Of a stretch of DNA of 64,000 nucleotides, positions 61,784 to 64,000 are shown in pieces. Position numbers and translations under genes: made by a program. The stretch lies in NCBI RefSeq assembly GCF_014650075.1, contig NZ_BMUG01000009.1, forward strand, positions 62,001 to 126,000, written 5' to 3'. Numbering within the stretch: position 1 is the stretch's first letter; the number at the start of each line of letters is the position of its first letter. Below the pieces are notes generated by a model. The model did not search any database and had not been told where the DNA came from. It saw only the letters and a list, made by a program, of their open reading frames with translations. Origin of the DNA: Streptomyces microflavus. Its GTDB lineage: Bacteria > Actinomycetota > Actinomycetes > Streptomycetales > Streptomycetaceae.

Positions 61784-63292
61784 TCAGGGGTTCCTCGCCC
61801 CGTCCGTCACCCGCTCCAGCCGGTAGAGGTCCGCCACGCACCCGCCGGGCCAGTAGCGGGCGCCTCCCTGGCTGAACGGCTCCAGCATGCCGCTGATGAC
61901 GAGCCGTTCGTACGGCATCACCCGCTCACCGTCCGCCGCCCCCTGCCGCAGCCGCCGGTCCTGGGCGTCCCACTTCTCCGCCCGGGCCCGCATGGTGCCG
62001 TCCAGGTTGAGCAGCGAGACGGCCGGGCCGAAGCAGACCAGCACGCAGAGCGCGGCGCACACGGCCTTCACCGGGGCGGTACGGCGTACGTGCTGCCGCG
62101 CGGCGAGGCCCAGGAGCGCCCCGGCCGCGACGAGGAGGACCACGTACAGCAGGAGGTAGTCGTTCCAGAGCCGGTTGGCGCTCGGGTCGCTCACCCGGTC
62201 CCGGAACACCGGGTACGCGATCACCGTGCACAGGTAGCCCGAGACGAGCAGCGTGAGCAGGGCGGTCCAGGCCAGGAGGGGCCAGTGGGCCGGCGGGCGG
62301 GGGGTGCGGCCGTCGCGCCGGTCGCAGAGCAGGCCGAGGAGTACGCCGACCGCGACCGCGCCGACGTACTGCCAGGTCGTGACCACCGTGACGGTGATCT
62401 CCGCGAACCCTCGCAGCGAGGCGGCGAGCGAGTCGGGGGCGAGGAGGGACGTGGTCTGTGCCCCGAACCGCTCCCGGCGGTGGAGGGAGCCGGGTGAGGT
62501 GATGAGGACGAGGCCGCCCGCCACCGTCCCGGCGATGCCCGCCGCGCACCACAGGCGGACGAACCCCCGGGCGGGGGCGGGGACCACCCGGCCGCTCAGG
62601 AGCAGCGTGGCCAGCAGCACCATCACCACCACGATCGCCGTCTCCTCCGAGAGGGTGGCGAGGAAGACGCCCGCGAGCAGGACGGTGGCGAGGGCGGTCC
62701 CCCGGCCCCGGCGGGTACGGGCGAGCAGCAGCGGGACCAGGGCGGCGCAGGCCAGGACCGGCGGCAGGGTGTGGGAGACCGAGGCGGCGGGCCAGTAGAA
62801 CGTCTTGTACGTGTTCGGCGTGACGAACAGGAAGAGCGCCGTCATCATCGCCGCGACCAGGATCGGCAGCCCGCGCGGCACCGTGATGCCGCCCCGGCGC
62901 AGCGCCAGCACGGTCACCGCCCAGAGCACCGCCAGCACCAGAACCCCGCTGACCAGGGGGAACCACTGGTGTCCGGCGACTTGGAACTTCGCGTAGGCGC
63001 CGACCAGCAGGGCGTTGGCCACGCGTCCGTTGTCGTCGAAGTAGAACTTGCCCACCAGGCCCGTGACGCCGGTGTCCCGTACGGCGGGGAGGAAGCACCA
63101 GTCGTCGGCACCGGGCCGCACCCACCGGCCGAACCAGGACGCGGCGGCGAGCAGGGCGAGGGGCGGGAGTGCGAGGGCGCTCACCCAGAGCGCGGTCGTC
63201 GGCCGTGCGCCCGGTTCCCGCGCGTCCCGTGGGACCTGGGCCCCGGGCGTCGGCTCGTCCGGCACGGCGGTTTCCGGCGGGCTCCCGGACAT
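61784..63292 (-). CDS. DUF6056-type polytopic membrane protein
   Basis: A 502-residue protein with about eleven membrane segments. The region after the first segment carries GADDWCFLPAVRDTG and NGRVANALLVG, a pattern seen in DUF6056 and related glycosyltransferase-like membrane proteins that have an acidic first extracytoplasmic loop. The C-terminal part is soluble and outside (EKWDAQDRRLRQG to the end). The ATG at 63292 has AGAGG upstream. It begins 8 bp after the stop of the GtrA gene, so they form an operon, probably for modifying or exporting a surface glycan. Confidence 0.82.
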   Translation of the reverse strand: MSGSPPETAVPDEPTPGAQVPRDAREPGARPTTALWVSALALPPLALLAAASWFGRWVRPGADDWCFLPAVRDTGVTGLVGKFYFDDNGRVANALLVGAYAKFQVAGHQWFPLVSGVLVLAVLWAVTVLALRRGGITVPRGLPILVAAMMTALFLFVTPNTYKTFYWPAASVSHTLPPVLACAALVPLLLARTRRGRGTALATVLLAGVFLATLSEETAIVVVMVLLATLLLSGRVVPAPARGFVRLWCAAGIAGTVAGGLVLITSPGSLHRRERFGAQTTSLLAPDSLAASLRGFAEITVTVVTTWQYVGAVAVGVLLGLLCDRRDGRTPRPPAHWPLLAWTALLTLLVSGYLCTVIAYPVFRDRVSDPSANRLWNDYLLLYVVLLVAAGALLGLAARQHVRRTAPVKAVCAALCVLVCFGPAVSLLNLDGTMRARAEKWDAQDRRLRQGAADGERVMPYERLVISGMLEPFSQGGARYWPGGCVADLYRLERVTDGARNP

Positions 63293-63300
63293 CAGGCCTC

Positions 63301-63981
63301 TCACCGGTCCTCGGAGGAGCGCACGGAGGGCTGGGGCGTGGGGTGGGTGGTCGTCCTCGGTGCGAAGGACCTGTCCGCCGCCGCGCGCCCGGGGAGCGGC
63401 TGGGCGGGACGCTCCGGTACGGAGACCTCGGGGGCTTCGGCGGCTCCGGCGGCTCCGGTGACGTCGGTGGCCTCGGAAGCTTCGGTGGCCTGGGCCCGGC
63501 GGCCCGACATGATCGCCCACCGGGCCAGCAGGAACGAGAGCGGTGTGACGATGATCCCGGCCGCCAGCGCGGCGAGGTTCTTGTCCATCCCGAGACCACT
63601 GACCGCGCCGTAGAGCAGTGCTCCGGACGCCACCAGGTTGGCCAGGCTGGAGACCGGGTAGCGCACGAACCCGTGCCAGGTCGGCTTCGTCCGGCAGGTG
63701 ACGTAGGAGTTGAGGAGGAACGAGCAGACGATGCTGACCGCGTAGCCCAGCACATGGGCCACGAGGTAGGGGATCCAGCGGTTCAGCGAGGCGTAGACCC
63801 CCAGGTAGACGGCGGTGTTGACGCAGCCGACGAGGACGAAGCTGCCGAACTGACGCACCGTGCGGGAGCGGCTGGAAGGGTTGGGCAGGGCGGGCTCGTA
63901 CGGCTCCACGACGACCGGCGGGGTCGCCGGCAGGTGACGCTCCGGCAGGGTCCGGCAGGTCGCGTCGGTCTCCCGCACCAC
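63301..63981 (-). CDS. GtrA-family membrane protein, 5' end possibly beyond the window
   Basis: At least 226 residues. Four membrane segments form the GtrA domain (FGSFVLVGCVNTAVYLGVYA, VAHVLGYAVSIVCSFLLNSY, then two more). The motif SFLLNSYVTCR is typical. The C-terminal ~75 residues are a cytoplasmic Ala/Glu/Pro-rich tail. GtrA proteins help flip lipid-linked sugars across the membrane. The GTG at 63981 is the first start inside the window, but the frame stays open to the edge, so the true start may lie outside. Confidence 0.85.
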   Translation of the reverse strand: MVRETDATCRTLPERHLPATPPVVVEPYEPALPNPSSRSRTVRQFGSFVLVGCVNTAVYLGVYASLNRWIPYLVAHVLGYAVSIVCSFLLNSYVTCRTKPTWHGFVRYPVSSLANLVASGALLYGAVSGLGMDKNLAALAAGIIVTPLSFLLARWAIMSGRRAQATEASEATDVTGAAGAAEAPEVSVPERPAQPLPGRAAADRSFAPRTTTHPTPQPSVRSSEDR

Positions 63982-64000
63982 ATAGGGCGGGCGGTGTTTC

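Overview
The window is chromosomal DNA from a Streptomyces or a very close actinomycete. GC is very high, codon third positions are almost all G or C, GTG and TTG starts are frequent, and the left half keeps a conserved Streptomyces core order: typA, two oligopeptide ABC operons of the bldK type, an S9 peptidase and the mycothiol gene mshB. No rRNA, tRNA or CRISPR array was seen.

Left part (1 to about 18 kb). A truncated Pro/Gly-rich protein gene runs off the left edge. mshB and a coupled membrane protein gene follow, then a 64-residue membrane protein, an S9 prolyl-oligopeptidase-type peptidase, and two complete oligopeptide importers in tandem on the minus strand. Each importer has the order binding lipoprotein, OppB, OppC, OppD, OppF, and each has a strong hairpin after the lipoprotein gene. 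A secreted SH3 protein and typA follow, then an orphan family-5 binding lipoprotein with a long Lys/Glu/Ala-rich insert.

Sugar region (23.6 to 32.9 kb). It holds a LacI-type regulator, a hotdog thioesterase, an acetyl-xylan-esterase-like protein, a sugar ABC importer (binding protein and two permeases), a GH1 beta-glucosidase and a Tat-exported glycoamylase-like (GH144-type) protein. Two near-identical LacI-type operators, one before the regulator and one before the importer, suggest one regulon for uptake and breakdown of a beta-glucan oligosaccharide.

Accessory region (32.9 to 45.1 kb). A 2346-residue secreted RHS/YD-repeat polymorphic toxin carries a Hint domain and a C-terminal EndoU-type nuclease. 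Upstream is a 1224-residue LamG partner and downstream a likely immunity gene. A decayed tyrosine integrase and a small Cys-containing protein flank it.

Right part (45.2 to 64 kb). A MarR regulator is divergent from a second enolase, and the spacer holds six 13-bp direct repeats. Next come a secreted pentapeptide-type protein, a cluster of small hypothetical genes beside an XRE/DUF397 pair, an MFS permease with guanine deaminase, a beta-gamma-crystallin-like protein, a D,D-carboxypeptidase, a hydrolase divergent from an HxlR regulator, a GH6 cellulase behind a perfect CebR box, three genes of unknown function that may form a membrane-linked set, an ECF42-type sigma factor with its DGPF partner, and two membrane proteins of surface-glycan type at the right edge.
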